This document shows positions 45,562 to 55,676 of a stretch of 64,000 nucleotides of DNA, piece by piece. Below the pieces are notes generated by a model. It searched no databases. It was not told the origin of the DNA and saw nothing but the letters and a program-made list of their open reading frames with translations. The position numbers and the translations under genes were made by a program. The stretch's first letter is position 1; the number at the start of each line of letters is the position of its first letter. Where the stretch lies: contig NVWK01000001.1 of the NCBI GenBank assembly GCA_002733605.1, forward strand, positions 299,837 to 363,836, written 5' to 3'. This stretch comes from Robiginitomaculum sp. GTDB lineage: Bacteria; Pseudomonadota; Alphaproteobacteria; Caulobacterales; Maricaulaceae.

Positions 45562-48477
45562 GTGCAAAACGAGAAAACGCCATATAGCACCACGCCACCA
45601 CCACCGCCGCCAACCGGAGGCCGTCCCCCTATGCCCAATTCACCACATGGGTCACACGGATCACATGGGGCACACACCCCGCAGATGGCCAATCCATATG
45701 CATCAAAAACCAATGCAGACGCCCCGCATGCAAACAATACGAATATGGAGCGTAGGCATCAGGAAAGACGCTCACCCGAAAAATCCGACATCAGTAAAAC
45801 ATTGCCAACACAGACAAGTAGCAAACAAAAACTTTCCAAGATAACTATGGACAAGCAGTCCGGGCGATTGATGATGATGGTCACGGTCGCGTTTTTGATC
45901 TTCTATCTTTTGATTGTTGTCTCGACCCTGATCACAGATCATAACACCCAAACCCATTCAGCCCGCACCATACACCAAACCCAGACAATGAGTGGCGCCG
46001 ATCATGTTTCAACGGTGATTGATAATAGTATCAGTTGGATCAACAACGGGCTTGCCGAGGGCGAAACCCCGGCACAAACGGCGCGTATGATAACCAAATC
46101 GCCAACAATTTTTGCCTCGGTTATCCTAAATGGGCAAAACATGCTGGTCGCACAATATCCCGACACCGCCACATTTTTGGCGGATGTGTCCCTAAAGGGT
46201 ATCAACGAGAACGGCATCGAGATCAGCTCGGTGATCAGACCCAATGGCCAGATCATCCCCGTTATTATCAAAAGAACCGGAAATTACTATGCGGTCGCAG
46301 GCCTTGCTGATGACGTTCTTTTAAAATCCGGTGGGGCGACACATGTAAATCCGAACCTCAAAGCCGCCCTCATTGCCTCGTCCGGTCGTGCCATTGCCGG
46401 AAGCCCGGCCCTTGGCATATCGGGCCCACAGGAATGGTTTAATTTAAGCGTGTCTCAAATGGCACGCCTCGCCAGACCCGGAACCTCCGTCATTGAAGGG
46501 CTGAAATTTCAAAATACAGATTTCCGCATTGTCAGTGTGGACATTCCAAACTCGCAGTTAAAATTGATAGAAGCCAGACCGACATCAGAATCAGCCCATT
46601 TGAAAAACAGTGCGGCCGTCTTCACCATTCTATTTTTGGGCACCTGTTGGCTGGTCGCAATGCTGCTCAGTTCCCTGTACAAACAATTACGCTCTACGCG
46701 CGAAATCCAGCGCCAGACACAGATTTCCCAACAAAGATATCAGGCGGCAGTAGAGGGGGATCGCGGCGGGATTTGGGAGCTCGACATCCCCAATAATACA
46801 GCCTATCTCAGCGCCTCTTTAGCCGCTCTTCTGGGTATGCCAAGACAAGAACATGTCATCTCGATTTCCCAATTCCTCAATCTGTTTCACCCACACGAAC
46901 GTGATAAATTCCTCTCCATTGCCCGGCGTGCCCATATACAGGGTGAGTTTGAAATAGACATTACGGTCGCACATTTGCCATTGATTTTGCAGTGTCGGGG
47001 CCGTCCTTCAACCCGTACGGATCAGGATTTCAAACGGGTTATTGTTGGTGTCGCCCTTGATATTACCGAGCAACGAGGCGCGCAGGCCCGCTTGAAAGCC
47101 GCAGAAGCGAGGCTACACAGCGCACTCAGTTCCATGACCGACTCATTTGTCGTTTGGGATCCAAACAACCGGCTCGTCATGTGGAATATCCGGTTTGAGG
47201 AATTTTTCAATCTGGAAGCCGGTGCCTTGCAAGCGGGTGCAGACCATACAATTGTCGACTATCTGGCACGTCAAGCCCTTGTGGAAGTTATTCAAAACAC
47301 TGAACATCCGGGCTGGTCCGAAATGAAATTAAAAACCGGGCGCTGGATTCGCTATATTGAAACCCCGACAGCCGAAGGCGGCCGTGTATCTGTGGGAACA
47401 GATATTACAGAAATCCGCATGCGCGAGGCAGAATTGCACGAAAACAGCACCGCCTTGAAAAACACCGTAGATGTATTACGCAAATCCCAAGACCGCATTT
47501 TCGAGCTTGCAGAAGGCTATGAGCAGGAAAAAATCCGGGCAGAGGAAGCCAACCAGTCCAAAACCGACTTTTTAGCCAGCATGAGCCATGAACTGCGCAC
47601 ACCCCTAAATGCCATTAACGGCTTTTCAGATATTATGAAAAAAGAAATGTTCGGGCCTCTGGGCGATCCTCGCTATAAAGAATATATTAGCGACATTCTA
47701 TTCTCGGGCCAGCATCTACTCGCTCTGATTAACGACATTCTCGACATGTCCAAGATTGAAGCCGGTAAAATGACCCTGAATACCGAAGTAATTTTCATGC
47801 ATGAAATGGTGGCCCAGATTGTGCGGATTATTCGCGGACGGGCCGAAGATGCACAGCTTAATCTTGACATCACAACTGACGAAGTACGTGAAATTGAAGC
47901 TGATCCGAGAGCCGTAAAACAAATCTTGCTCAACTTAATGACCAATGCGATCAAATTCACACCTGAAGGCGGAACTGTCGGCGTAGAATTGATAGAAAAA
48001 CAAACAGGCATTATCATTAAGATCAAAGATTCAGGCATAGGCATCTCGGAAGAAAACATCGAATTGATCGCCAAACCATTTGAACAAGGTGTAGGTATAG
48101 ATAGTGGCTTTAAGCACAAAGAAGGCACGGGTCTCGGACTGGCCCTATCTAAATCCCTGATCGAATTACACGGCGGGAATTTTAAAATCGAAAGCAAACT
48201 TGGCGTCGGTACAACAGTTATTTTCTCTCTGCCAAACAAACCCGTTGAACAACTAGATGATCAGGAAGAACATGATGTCAGTCGGGAAATCTCCCGGCTT
48301 GCTCAGGATATTTCAGACATATTAGGCCCTGAAGAAAGTGGAAAAGTTCAAACAACACAATTAAATGTGATACAGCATACCCGCTATGAGCCAGATGCAG
48401 ACCCGGACACTGGCACAGACACGGGAAATGCTACACAGCAACAGCACAGTCCTTATTCACAATCAGGGACAGCTTAA
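45562..48477 (+). CDS. pleC: Membrane sensor histidine kinase of the PleC/DivJ/PdhS group
   Basis: 971 residues from a GTG with AGGGA five bases upstream. A Pro/His/Asn-rich cytoplasmic N-terminus (including six prolines in a row), membrane helix at about 102-125, periplasmic domain, second helix at about 352-374, two PAS domains, HisKA with His676 in [14 protein letters not shown], HATPase with [18 protein letters not shown], and a disordered acidic tail. The segment [20 protein letters not shown] followed by [20 protein letters not shown] marks the family that acts on DivK and PleD in polarity and cell-cycle control. The pleC name rests on topology and family likeness; another group member is possible. 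A GANTC site lies at 45540. Confidence 0.75.
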   Translation: MQNEKTPYSTTPPPPPPTGGRPPMPNSPHGSHGSHGAHTPQMANPYASKTNADAPHANNTNMERRHQERRSPEKSDISKTLPTQTSSKQKLSKITMDKQSGRLMMMVTVAFLIFYLLIVVSTLITDHNTQTHSARTIHQTQTMSGADHVSTVIDNSISWINNGLAEGETPAQTARMITKSPTIFASVILNGQNMLVAQYPDTATFLADVSLKGINENGIEISSVIRPNGQIIPVIIKRTGNYYAVAGLADDVLLKSGGATHVNPNLKAALIASSGRAIAGSPALGISGPQEWFNLSVSQMARLARPGTSVIEGLKFQNTDFRIVSVDIPNSQLKLIEARPTSESAHLKNSAAVFTILFLGTCWLVAMLLSSLYKQLRSTREIQRQTQISQQRYQAAVEGDRGGIWELDIPNNTAYLSASLAALLGMPRQEHVISISQFLNLFHPHERDKFLSIARRAHIQGEFEIDITVAHLPLILQCRGRPSTRTDQDFKRVIVGVALDITEQRGAQARLKAAEARLHSALSSMTDSFVVWDPNNRLVMWNIRFEEFFNLEAGALQAGADHTIVDYLARQALVEVIQNTEHPGWSEMKLKTGRWIRYIETPTAEGGRVSVGTDITEIRMREAELHENSTALKNTVDVLRKSQDRIFELAEGYEQEKIRAEEANQSKTDFLASMSHELRTPLNAINGFSDIMKKEMFGPLGDPRYKEYISDILFSGQHLLALINDILDMSKIEAGKMTLNTEVIFMHEMVAQIVRIIRGRAEDAQLNLDITTDEVREIEADPRAVKQILLNLMTNAIKFTPEGGTVGVELIEKQTGIIIKIKDSGIGISEENIELIAKPFEQGVGIDSGFKHKEGTGLGLALSKSLIELHGGNFKIESKLGVGTTVIFSLPNKPVEQLDDQEEHDVSREISRLAQDISDILGPEESGKVQTTQLNVIQHTRYEPDADPDTGTDTGNATQQQHSPYSQSGTA

Positions 48478-48496
48478 CCGCATTCGGGAATGAGCG

Positions 48497-51298
48497 TTAG
48501 GCAATCGTACGTGCAAAAATCTCGTTCACCGTTTCATGCCACTGCTTATATGCATCTTCCAGATCGGAAAAACCGGTAACGCCAACACTTTGTGCCAACA
48601 GTTGTTTGACCGATGATGGTGCCTCGTGAGGTATCAGTATGCCGTCTACAGCGATCGCAATCACCTGCAATAAAATTTGATAAACTCTGGCCGTTTTCAG
48701 TAAAAATACCGCGTCATCCGAAGCCAGCCATTGCGCGTTTTTTGCATGTTCCAACATGCCGACCAATCCTTGCTTATGCCCTGTCGGTTTATGTTTCAAC
48801 ACAAGAAACTGGGCGATAAATTCTATATCACGGAGCCCTCCCTGAACGCCCTTAATATCCCACCCCCCCCGAGCCGGTTTGTCGCGGGCTAAACGTGCAT
48901 GCATATCTAAAATATCGCCAGCAAGCTGCCCTTCATAATCCTTATCGACTAAGGCGCTTTCTATATGTTGGGTAAGCGCCTTGATGAATACATCCGATGA
49001 GCCCGAGATCACCCGTGCCCGGCTCAGCGCCATATACTCCCATGTCCAGGCTCGGTCTTTATAATAACTTTGGAAAGCCTCCAGAGACACCGCCAACGGC
49101 CCCGAGCGACCCGATGGCCGTAAAGCCATATCAACCTCGAACAACCCGCCCTCTTCGGTTACACTCGACAAAGATGTAATAAACCGGCGGGCCAATTTAT
49201 TGAAAGCGCCCAACGGCGTTGCCTCCGTATCCCGATACACCAACATGAGATCAACATCGGATTTCAACGTCATTTCCCGACTGCCAAGCTTCCCCATACC
49301 AATGATGGCAAACTCGCCGTGTAATGGCCCCGAAACCCGTTCAACTTCTTGCACGGCTTTGGGCAACAAGGCTTCGATCACAGCCTGGGCAATGGCCGAA
49401 TAGGCTTGCCCGACCCGCTCTACATTTTGCAATCGCAACACACTCGCCGTCAAATTAAACTGGTCTTCATGTGCAAGTTGGCGGACAAGGTTCATGGACG
49501 TTTCAAAATCCGTATCAGCTGACAAATGGGTTGAATATTGATTTTTAGGGATTTCCAGTTTTTGGGTCAAAAATTCAGGTTCGACCATCGCGTCAATCAA
49601 GGCGGGTTGCTCGGAAAGCGTCTGCGCCAGCCGTGGGGCAATGGCCAGCATCTCTATCAGTGAAATCAGGGTGTCAGGTTTTCCCAACAGTAATGACAGT
49701 AAAACCACCCCGGCGTTCAAATTCGACAGGAAATCAGCAAAACTAAAAAAGGCTATATCCGGCGCCCCCGTCTCCCCGCACGCTTCAACAATCCGTGGCG
49801 CCAGCCGCGTCAGAAGCTCGCGCGCGCGCTGTGTACGGGTGGCGCGAATACGCCCACCGAGCCAACCCGCCATAGTTTTCCACACCATTTCCCCACGCGT
49901 AAACCCATATGCTTCCAGCGTCGCAAGGGTCGTACTTTCCGCCTCGACACCTGTAAATACCAAACTGCCTTTTTGAGCGGATAGATCTTCTTCTCCCGGA
50001 AAAAGCTCTGTGTAATGTTTGTGCACCCGGGTAAAGCGTGCAGTCATCTCCGCTTCAAACCCGTCCAGATCACTATACCCGCTCAACGCCGTTAATTGTA
50101 AACGATGCAGAATATCATTTGGCCAAATATGGGTTTGGGCATCGGCGTACATCTGGGTGCGGTGTTCAAGATCGCGCAGGGCGGCATAATCTGCTTGCAG
50201 GCTGGCAATTGTGTCCACATCTGCATACCCACCGACCGCCAAAGCCTCCAGCGCATCAACTGTACGCGGTGCGCGCAAAGCCGTGTTGCGCCCCCCCAAA
50301 ATCAATTGTTGAACCTGCGTATAAAATTCAATTTCGCGAATACCACCAAGCCCCAATTTAATATCATGGCCCGCAGCCTGCAATTGCGCAATCGTCGCGC
50401 CGCCCTGAATTTGACGTTTAATCGAATGAATATCGGCAATAGCAGCATAGTCCAAAGAACGCCGCCAGATAAACGGGGTCAAAACAGTTTCACAAAACAA
50501 ATCGGCAGCCTGCCAGTCTCCGCCGCAAAACCGGGCCTTGATCATCGCCGCACGTTCCCAGTTTTGACCCAAAGTCTCATAATAACGCTCTGCCGTGAGG
50601 GTCGAGACCGCCACCGCATTGGCACGCGGGTCTGGACGCAAGCGTAAATCCGTCCGAAAAATATAGCCATCCGGGGTAATCTCGTCAAAACCGCGCATCA
50701 GTTTTCTCACGAACCGCACCAATATCCGTTCGGCTTTTTCCGGTTGCGGCAAGACGATATACTCAGGATCATAGAAAACTATCAGATCAATATCACTGGA
50801 ATAATTTAGCTCGCACCCACCGTATTTCCCCAAAGCCAAAACAAACAAGCCCGGAACAGGCCCTCGTTCATTGCCTTCAAACCCCATCTCGGTTGCCACC
50901 TGTTTGATAAGTTTTTGCATCGCCAAATCTGCAAAATCACTTAACACACCCGTCACATCTGCCCAATTCCAAACCCCGGCAATATCACAAAGCGCACTGA
51001 GCAAATGCACTTGCTGTTTGCACCGTCGCAAATCCGCACACAATGTATCGAAATCATCAGTTCGAATATTTGATAGAATATGTTTGTAAATGCTTTCGGG
51101 CGCATCCGTGTCTAGACGTTCAAGAATGTTAGGCCAACGCCCACACAACTCGTCAAGATAAGGCGCACAAGACCTAGCCGCCTCGACAATATTGGCAATA
51201 CTTTTTTGTGAATTTTTTAGGGTAGTCCCGTCCTTGAAAACCGGAAGGATGTTTTGTATGCGTGCGGAAAAAACAGCGTAGGCAACATCGTCAAACAT
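48497..51298 (-). CDS. glnE: Glutamine synthetase adenylyltransferase / adenylyl-removing enzyme
   Basis: Adds AMP to and removes it from glutamine synthetase in response to PII and glutamine. 933 residues with two nucleotidyltransferase domains: the N-terminal deadenylylase GKYGGCELNYSSDIDLIVFY and the C-terminal adenylylase GKLGSREMTLKSDVDLMLVY, each followed by a GlnD-type helical domain. Its ATG shares one base with the stop of the upstream kinase gene (TAATG), placing nitrogen control in the same operon as degP and a two-component pair. Confidence 0.96.
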   Translation of the reverse strand: MFDDVAYAVFSARIQNILPVFKDGTTLKNSQKSIANIVEAARSCAPYLDELCGRWPNILERLDTDAPESIYKHILSNIRTDDFDTLCADLRRCKQQVHLLSALCDIAGVWNWADVTGVLSDFADLAMQKLIKQVATEMGFEGNERGPVPGLFVLALGKYGGCELNYSSDIDLIVFYDPEYIVLPQPEKAERILVRFVRKLMRGFDEITPDGYIFRTDLRLRPDPRANAVAVSTLTAERYYETLGQNWERAAMIKARFCGGDWQAADLFCETVLTPFIWRRSLDYAAIADIHSIKRQIQGGATIAQLQAAGHDIKLGLGGIREIEFYTQVQQLILGGRNTALRAPRTVDALEALAVGGYADVDTIASLQADYAALRDLEHRTQMYADAQTHIWPNDILHRLQLTALSGYSDLDGFEAEMTARFTRVHKHYTELFPGEEDLSAQKGSLVFTGVEAESTTLATLEAYGFTRGEMVWKTMAGWLGGRIRATRTQRARELLTRLAPRIVEACGETGAPDIAFFSFADFLSNLNAGVVLLSLLLGKPDTLISLIEMLAIAPRLAQTLSEQPALIDAMVEPEFLTQKLEIPKNQYSTHLSADTDFETSMNLVRQLAHEDQFNLTASVLRLQNVERVGQAYSAIAQAVIEALLPKAVQEVERVSGPLHGEFAIIGMGKLGSREMTLKSDVDLMLVYRDTEATPLGAFNKLARRFITSLSSVTEEGGLFEVDMALRPSGRSGPLAVSLEAFQSYYKDRAWTWEYMALSRARVISGSSDVFIKALTQHIESALVDKDYEGQLAGDILDMHARLARDKPARGGWDIKGVQGGLRDIEFIAQFLVLKHKPTGHKQGLVGMLEHAKNAQWLASDDAVFLLKTARVYQILLQVIAIAVDGILIPHEAPSSVKQLLAQSVGVTGFSDLEDAYKQWHETVNEIFARTIA

Positions 51299-52749
51299 TA
51301 GGAGCGCTTGAGCCGTGGAAAAATCAGAGCCGCGCGCAAACCTGGCATGGAACTCCCTTCCCCGCCCGGCCCATCGGTAAGTTCAAAGACGGCCCCGTGT
51401 AAATCGGCAATAGCTTCCACCAGGGACAAGCCCAACCCGCTGCCTTGCTCGGTACGGCTTTTCTCAAGCCGGACAAACCGTTCCTTAACCCGTTCCCGAT
51501 CCGCAGGCGGAATACCTGTGCCCGTATCCGTAATCGAGATTTCCGTCCGGCCCGAGCTAATTTTACGCAGACGCAAAGTAATAGCCCCGCCGCGCGGCGT
51601 GTACTTAATGGCGTTTTCAACCAGATTGGACACAGCCTGTGACAACAGCCCCCGATCTGCCCGTATTTTGTGTCGGCCAACAATCTCGATCGCAAATTTC
51701 AAACCCGCATCTTCACAAGCAGGCTCATATAATTCCGCCATGTCTTCCAATAAAGATTGTGGGTTGAGAGGCACAAGCATTTCACGGCGCTCTCCCGCCT
51801 CAAGTCTGGCAATCCGCAATACGGAATCAAATGTGCGTAAAAGTTGCCCTGCATCTTCGGAGGCTTCGAACAAAACTTCGCGGGCCTTTTCGTCCTTGAT
51901 CTCGGAACCCGCATTGTCAAGACGGGTACGCAAGCGTGTGAGAGGGGAGCGTAAATCATGGGCAATGCTATCCCCCGCATAACGCATAGCCTGCATCAGA
52001 CGATCAATATGATCAAGCATGGCATTCAGATGCTCGGCCAACACATCCAACTCATCACCGGACTCATTGCGTGGCACTCTTTGTTTCAAATCACCGGCGC
52101 GAACATCTGTGGCCAATTTATTGAACAAACCGATCCGTCGTGAAAACCGCCGCGACATAATAATTCCCGACAAAACACCCAGAGATAGCGCAATCGCCAT
52201 CGAGACAAGGAGCGCCCGCGTCACCCCTTCCGCCGGCGCCATAATCCGCTCGACATCGCGCGCCACAAAAAGTTTGGCATCTGGCGATATTTGCCTAAAC
52301 CGTCCGCGGGCACGATGGCTCACTTCCACAATCTCGTCGCCTTGTCTTTCTTCGGCCATATAGGTGAATTTACGAGAAGAGGTATTGCGTATTTCAGTAA
52401 ACCTCTGACGCCAGCCCTTGCCTTTCACATCTGTAAAAAACGGTTGAACATTTAGATTACCGGTAAGTTTCCCCCGGTAATCATAAACATATTTCATATC
52501 ACTTCCGGGTTGTAACATGCGCGGAATGATCACCCGGTTCAGCCCGTTCGGGCCGGATTTTTTATAAATAATCGAAAGCTCGTTAATCTCGATTTGCAAA
52601 TCTTTATCGACTTGATTTAAAGCGGAAAGAACGGTCGCGTAATACACATACCCAAGGACAATACCCGATGACGCCACAAACAAGGTCGCAGCAATCATCG
52701 ACAGGCGAAACGCCGTGTTTTTGAATAAACGTATAACAGGTGTAAACAT
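51298..52749 (-). CDS. Sensor histidine kinase with HAMP domain
   Basis: 483 residues. Helix 1 at about 13-38, a periplasmic region of about 130 residues, helix 2 at about 165-190, HAMP (RRFSRRIGLFNKLATDVRAG), HisKA with the phospho-His in DSIAHDLRSPLTRLRTRL, and HATPase with N box NLVENAIKYTPRGG, GTGIPP and GSGLGLSLVEAIADLHG. It follows its response regulator by 23 bases. With the DegP protease next door, an envelope-stress role like CpxA is plausible, though that is inference from context. Confidence 0.92.
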   Translation of the reverse strand: MFTPVIRLFKNTAFRLSMIAATLFVASSGIVLGYVYYATVLSALNQVDKDLQIEINELSIIYKKSGPNGLNRVIIPRMLQPGSDMKYVYDYRGKLTGNLNVQPFFTDVKGKGWRQRFTEIRNTSSRKFTYMAEERQGDEIVEVSHRARGRFRQISPDAKLFVARDVERIMAPAEGVTRALLVSMAIALSLGVLSGIIMSRRFSRRIGLFNKLATDVRAGDLKQRVPRNESGDELDVLAEHLNAMLDHIDRLMQAMRYAGDSIAHDLRSPLTRLRTRLDNAGSEIKDEKAREVLFEASEDAGQLLRTFDSVLRIARLEAGERREMLVPLNPQSLLEDMAELYEPACEDAGLKFAIEIVGRHKIRADRGLLSQAVSNLVENAIKYTPRGGAITLRLRKISSGRTEISITDTGTGIPPADRERVKERFVRLEKSRTEQGSGLGLSLVEAIADLHGAVFELTDGPGGEGSSMPGLRAALIFPRLKRS

Positions 52750-52772
52750 GATCTATGTTTTACAAGATGTGC

Positions 52773-53444
52773 TTAAACCTGCAAGCGGTAACCCGCACCG
52801 CGCACCGTATGGAGCATTGGTGTTTCAAACTCTTTATCGATTTTGGTCCGCAGACGCGAGATATGAACATCGATGACATTGGTCTGGGGGTCAAAATGAT
52901 AGTCCCATACTTTTTCCAGCAACATGGTGCGTGTCACCACTTTCCCCGCATTACGCATCAGACATTCCAGCAACCGGAACTCGCGTGGCTGTAACAGGAT
53001 TTTTTGACCGCCTCTGGACACTGTCCGCGCCAGTAAATCCATTTCCAGGTCACCGGCTTTCAATTTCGTCACGGCCGCTGTCGGGTCGGAACGCCGCCCA
53101 ATCGCCTCGACCCGGGCCAGTAATTCCATGAAAGAATACGGCTTAGCCAGATAATCATCGCCGCCCGCCCGCAGACCCTCAATCCTGTGATCAACCTCGC
53201 CAAGGGCCGAAAGAATAAGCACAGGCGTTGTATCATTGTCCTCGCGCAAAGCCGTAAGTAAAGACAACCCATCGCGCTTGGGAAGCATACGGTCCAAAAT
53301 CAAAGCGTCATAATCGGCCGCCTTGGCCATTTCCAGCCCAAGCTCGCCGTCCATCGCCAGATCAACAACATGCCCCGCTTCCATTAGACCTTTGCGGACA
53401 TATTTCGCCGCGATCTCATCATCTTCTACAACCAATATGCGCAT
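52773..53444 (-). CDS. OmpR-family response regulator
   Basis: 223 residues. Receiver domain with acidic pocket EDD at 7-9, phospho-acceptor Asp51 (LILDRMLPKRDG) and Lys in YLAKPYSFMELLARVEA, then a winged-helix DNA-binding domain with LLECLMRNAGKVVTRTMLLE and TNVIDVHISRLRTKID. It lies between degP (14 bases upstream) and its kinase gene, so protease, regulator, kinase and glnE are co-transcribed. Confidence 0.94.
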   Translation of the reverse strand: MRILVVEDDEIAAKYVRKGLMEAGHVVDLAMDGELGLEMAKAADYDALILDRMLPKRDGLSLLTALREDNDTTPVLILSALGEVDHRIEGLRAGGDDYLAKPYSFMELLARVEAIGRRSDPTAAVTKLKAGDLEMDLLARTVSRGGQKILLQPREFRLLECLMRNAGKVVTRTMLLEKVWDYHFDPQTNVIDVHISRLRTKIDKEFETPMLHTVRGAGYRLQV

Positions 53445-53458
53445 AGTATCTTCCTGTA

Positions 53459-54907
53459 CTAGTTAAGTGAAATAGACGTTCGGGTCTCACTACCATTCAT
53501 AGTGCGAACCAATAAGGGCAGCGAACGCTGGCCCGATTTTCTGGCGTTCTGAACCGTAATGCGAAAAGAACGCACACTCGGAACAGGTTTGTTGTTAATT
53601 TGCAAAATAACCATGCCGGACTTGATGCCTTTTCTAGCTGCACTGCTGCCCGGGGCCACCGCGTCAACATACACACCTACCTGATCGCGGCGCATGCCTA
53701 TACCGTCGCGGAAAGAGGCGCTTAAATCGACCAAAGACAATCCGGTATTATACATGCTGCTTGCAGTGGGCGCCGGACTGCCGGTCGTGACAACAGTCCC
53801 CGCACCCCGGCGACTACCGGTAGCGATAAACAAATCATCTTTCTTCTCGGGACGTTTCCCGACCAAAACCTGCACTTTTTCCGGCAAAATTTCATCGTTT
53901 CGCTCAACAACCAGATACGCGAAGTCCCCCGGATGCAGTTTAGCAATGACACGGGTGGCTTCTTTCGAGTTGCGCACAGCGGTTTCGTTAATGCTCAGGA
54001 TTATATCTTCAACCCGAAGCCCCGCCTTGTCGGCAGGACTGCCTACACCAATGGACTCAATCGAAGCCCCGCGCCTAAACACCTTGCCCCCTTGATCCCG
54101 AACCGCTTCGCGCATAGCCGCGCCCAAGAAACCACGGCTGACTTTTCCGTATTTAATCAAGTCCGCAGCAATATCTTCAGCCAAATAATGCGGAATGACA
54201 AAAGCAATCCCCACACTGGCACCGGTCGGAGAATAAATAGCTGAATTGACGCCAATAACCTGACCTGCCAGATTAAACAAAGGCCCACCGGAATTCCCCC
54301 GGTTCACCGTGGCATCGGTTTGCATATAATCAACATAATAGCCAGAATCGACACGTTCGCGCCCGATGGCCGAAATAATACCAACACTGGAAGATTGCCC
54401 GATCCCGAACGGATTGCCAATCGCCAGCACCCAATCACCAACCCGTACTGTGCTGCCATGATGAAACTCGACATAATCGAATACGCGCTCTGCCTGAATT
54501 TGTATAATCGCAAGATCCGTCTCGTGATCGGTACCAATAATGATGGCATCAAATTCTTCCCCGTCGGCAAAACCAACCGTGATTTTATCACCACCCTCAA
54601 TCACATGAAAATTGGTGACGATCTTCCCGTCCGGGGTCACAATAAATCCAGATCCCTGTCCCTCTGTCGTATCTCCGCCCGGATGACCTCCGGCCGCTCC
54701 ACCACTAATCACCCGGATATTGACCACCGCAGGGCTGACATGTTCAATCAAATCTGCAAGCGACTTTGGCAATCCTTTGGCACTCGGCAAGCCCAGCGGT
54801 TTGGCGCTAACAGGAGACACCATCATCGGCGCGCTCAGTGCCATAGCCGTAAAGGCTACGCACAGCGCAGTTTTCGTTAAAATTAGCGATTTCCGTGAGA
54901 AAAACAT
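53459..54907 (-). CDS. degP: DegP/Do-type periplasmic serine protease
   Basis: 482 residues from ATG 54907 (GGAG eight bases upstream); in-frame starts further up are rejected. Signal sequence to about residue 35 (PVSA). Trypsin-like domain with catalytic His in IVTNFHVIEGG, Asp in HETDLAIIQI and Ser in RGNSGGPLFN, then two PDZ domains (the first starting near GFLGAAMREAV, the second near GVYVDAVAPGSSAARKGIKS). Degrades or refolds damaged envelope proteins. First gene of the operon with the OmpR-type regulator, kinase and glnE. Confidence 0.93.
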   Translation of the reverse strand: MFFSRKSLILTKTALCVAFTAMALSAPMMVSPVSAKPLGLPSAKGLPKSLADLIEHVSPAVVNIRVISGGAAGGHPGGDTTEGQGSGFIVTPDGKIVTNFHVIEGGDKITVGFADGEEFDAIIIGTDHETDLAIIQIQAERVFDYVEFHHGSTVRVGDWVLAIGNPFGIGQSSSVGIISAIGRERVDSGYYVDYMQTDATVNRGNSGGPLFNLAGQVIGVNSAIYSPTGASVGIAFVIPHYLAEDIAADLIKYGKVSRGFLGAAMREAVRDQGGKVFRRGASIESIGVGSPADKAGLRVEDIILSINETAVRNSKEATRVIAKLHPGDFAYLVVERNDEILPEKVQVLVGKRPEKKDDLFIATGSRRGAGTVVTTGSPAPTASSMYNTGLSLVDLSASFRDGIGMRRDQVGVYVDAVAPGSSAARKGIKSGMVILQINNKPVPSVRSFRITVQNARKSGQRSLPLLVRTMNGSETRTSISLN

Positions 54908-55013
54908 CACGCAGACTCCATACTTAAGCATACAGTGCAGACTTGCACCTAACACGATTGTTTCCAAAACATGACAAAATGTTCATGTTAGCTATTTTAT
55001 TGTGAAGTCCAGC

Positions 55014-55676
55014 CTAAATCTCTGACTTTGGCTCAAGTGCGAACACCAGGAAGAGATTATTGCGGGGCATTTCAATAGCTGTGCGCAAGTTTAGTCCACG
55101 ATCTGCAAATATATGCTTAACGGACTCTAAAGTCCGCACACCCCATTTGGGGTTGCGCCCCTTAAGAGAGTGGTCAAATTCCAAATTGGACACGGCGCTA
55201 TCTTCTTCCAGTAAAAAAGGCCCGTAAAGACACAACATGCCCCCGTTTTGTAAGAGCCTAGCACATCCTTGCGCCAAACCGAGCGCAGCCTCCCACGGGG
55301 CAATATGGATCATGTTCGCACAATAAATAACATCAATACCGGACACCGCCTGCCACCAACCCTCCAACATCATATCAAGCGGCAGTGACGGACGCATTTG
55401 TTTTGGAAAGTCCAACGCATACGCATTTTGGCTGGCCCGCGACGGCGCATCAATATCAGACATTTGCCAATGAATATCGGCGCGCAATCCACACATATGC
55501 GCCCCATGTTGCCCCGTCCCCGACGCAATCTCCAACACATGTGCATTTTCAGGCAAGAAAGGCGCAAGCGTCTGCCCGATCGGCCCGCAATTTCTCTGCG
55601 CAGAAGGAGAGACAAGTTTTTCCCCAACTCGCTCGCGGGTTTCAAGATGCGCAGCTAGCCCTTCATCGGATTTCAT
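55014..55676 (-). CDS. DUF938 family SAM-dependent methyltransferase-like protein
   Basis: 220 residues. The SAM-binding start HVLEIASGTGQHGAHM is preceded by the DUF938-specific PSAQRNCGPIGQTLAPFLP; other family marks are IYCANMIHIAPWEA and GGMLCLYGPF. ATG 55676 shares one base with the stop of the kinase gene (TGATG), so it is coupled to it. Substrate unknown; homologues occur in bacteria and animals (METTL26). Confidence 0.88.
   Translation of the reverse strand: MKSDEGLAAHLETRERVGEKLVSPSAQRNCGPIGQTLAPFLPENAHVLEIASGTGQHGAHMCGLRADIHWQMSDIDAPSRASQNAYALDFPKQMRPSLPLDMMLEGWWQAVSGIDVIYCANMIHIAPWEAALGLAQGCARLLQNGGMLCLYGPFLLEEDSAVSNLEFDHSLKGRNPKWGVRTLESVKHIFADRGLNLRTAIEMPRNNLFLVFALEPKSEI

Noticed and set aside
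51308-51982. 224-codon plus-strand frame
   Set aside because: Lies opposite the HATPase/HisKA region of a clear histidine kinase; composition typical of a codon-bias shadow.
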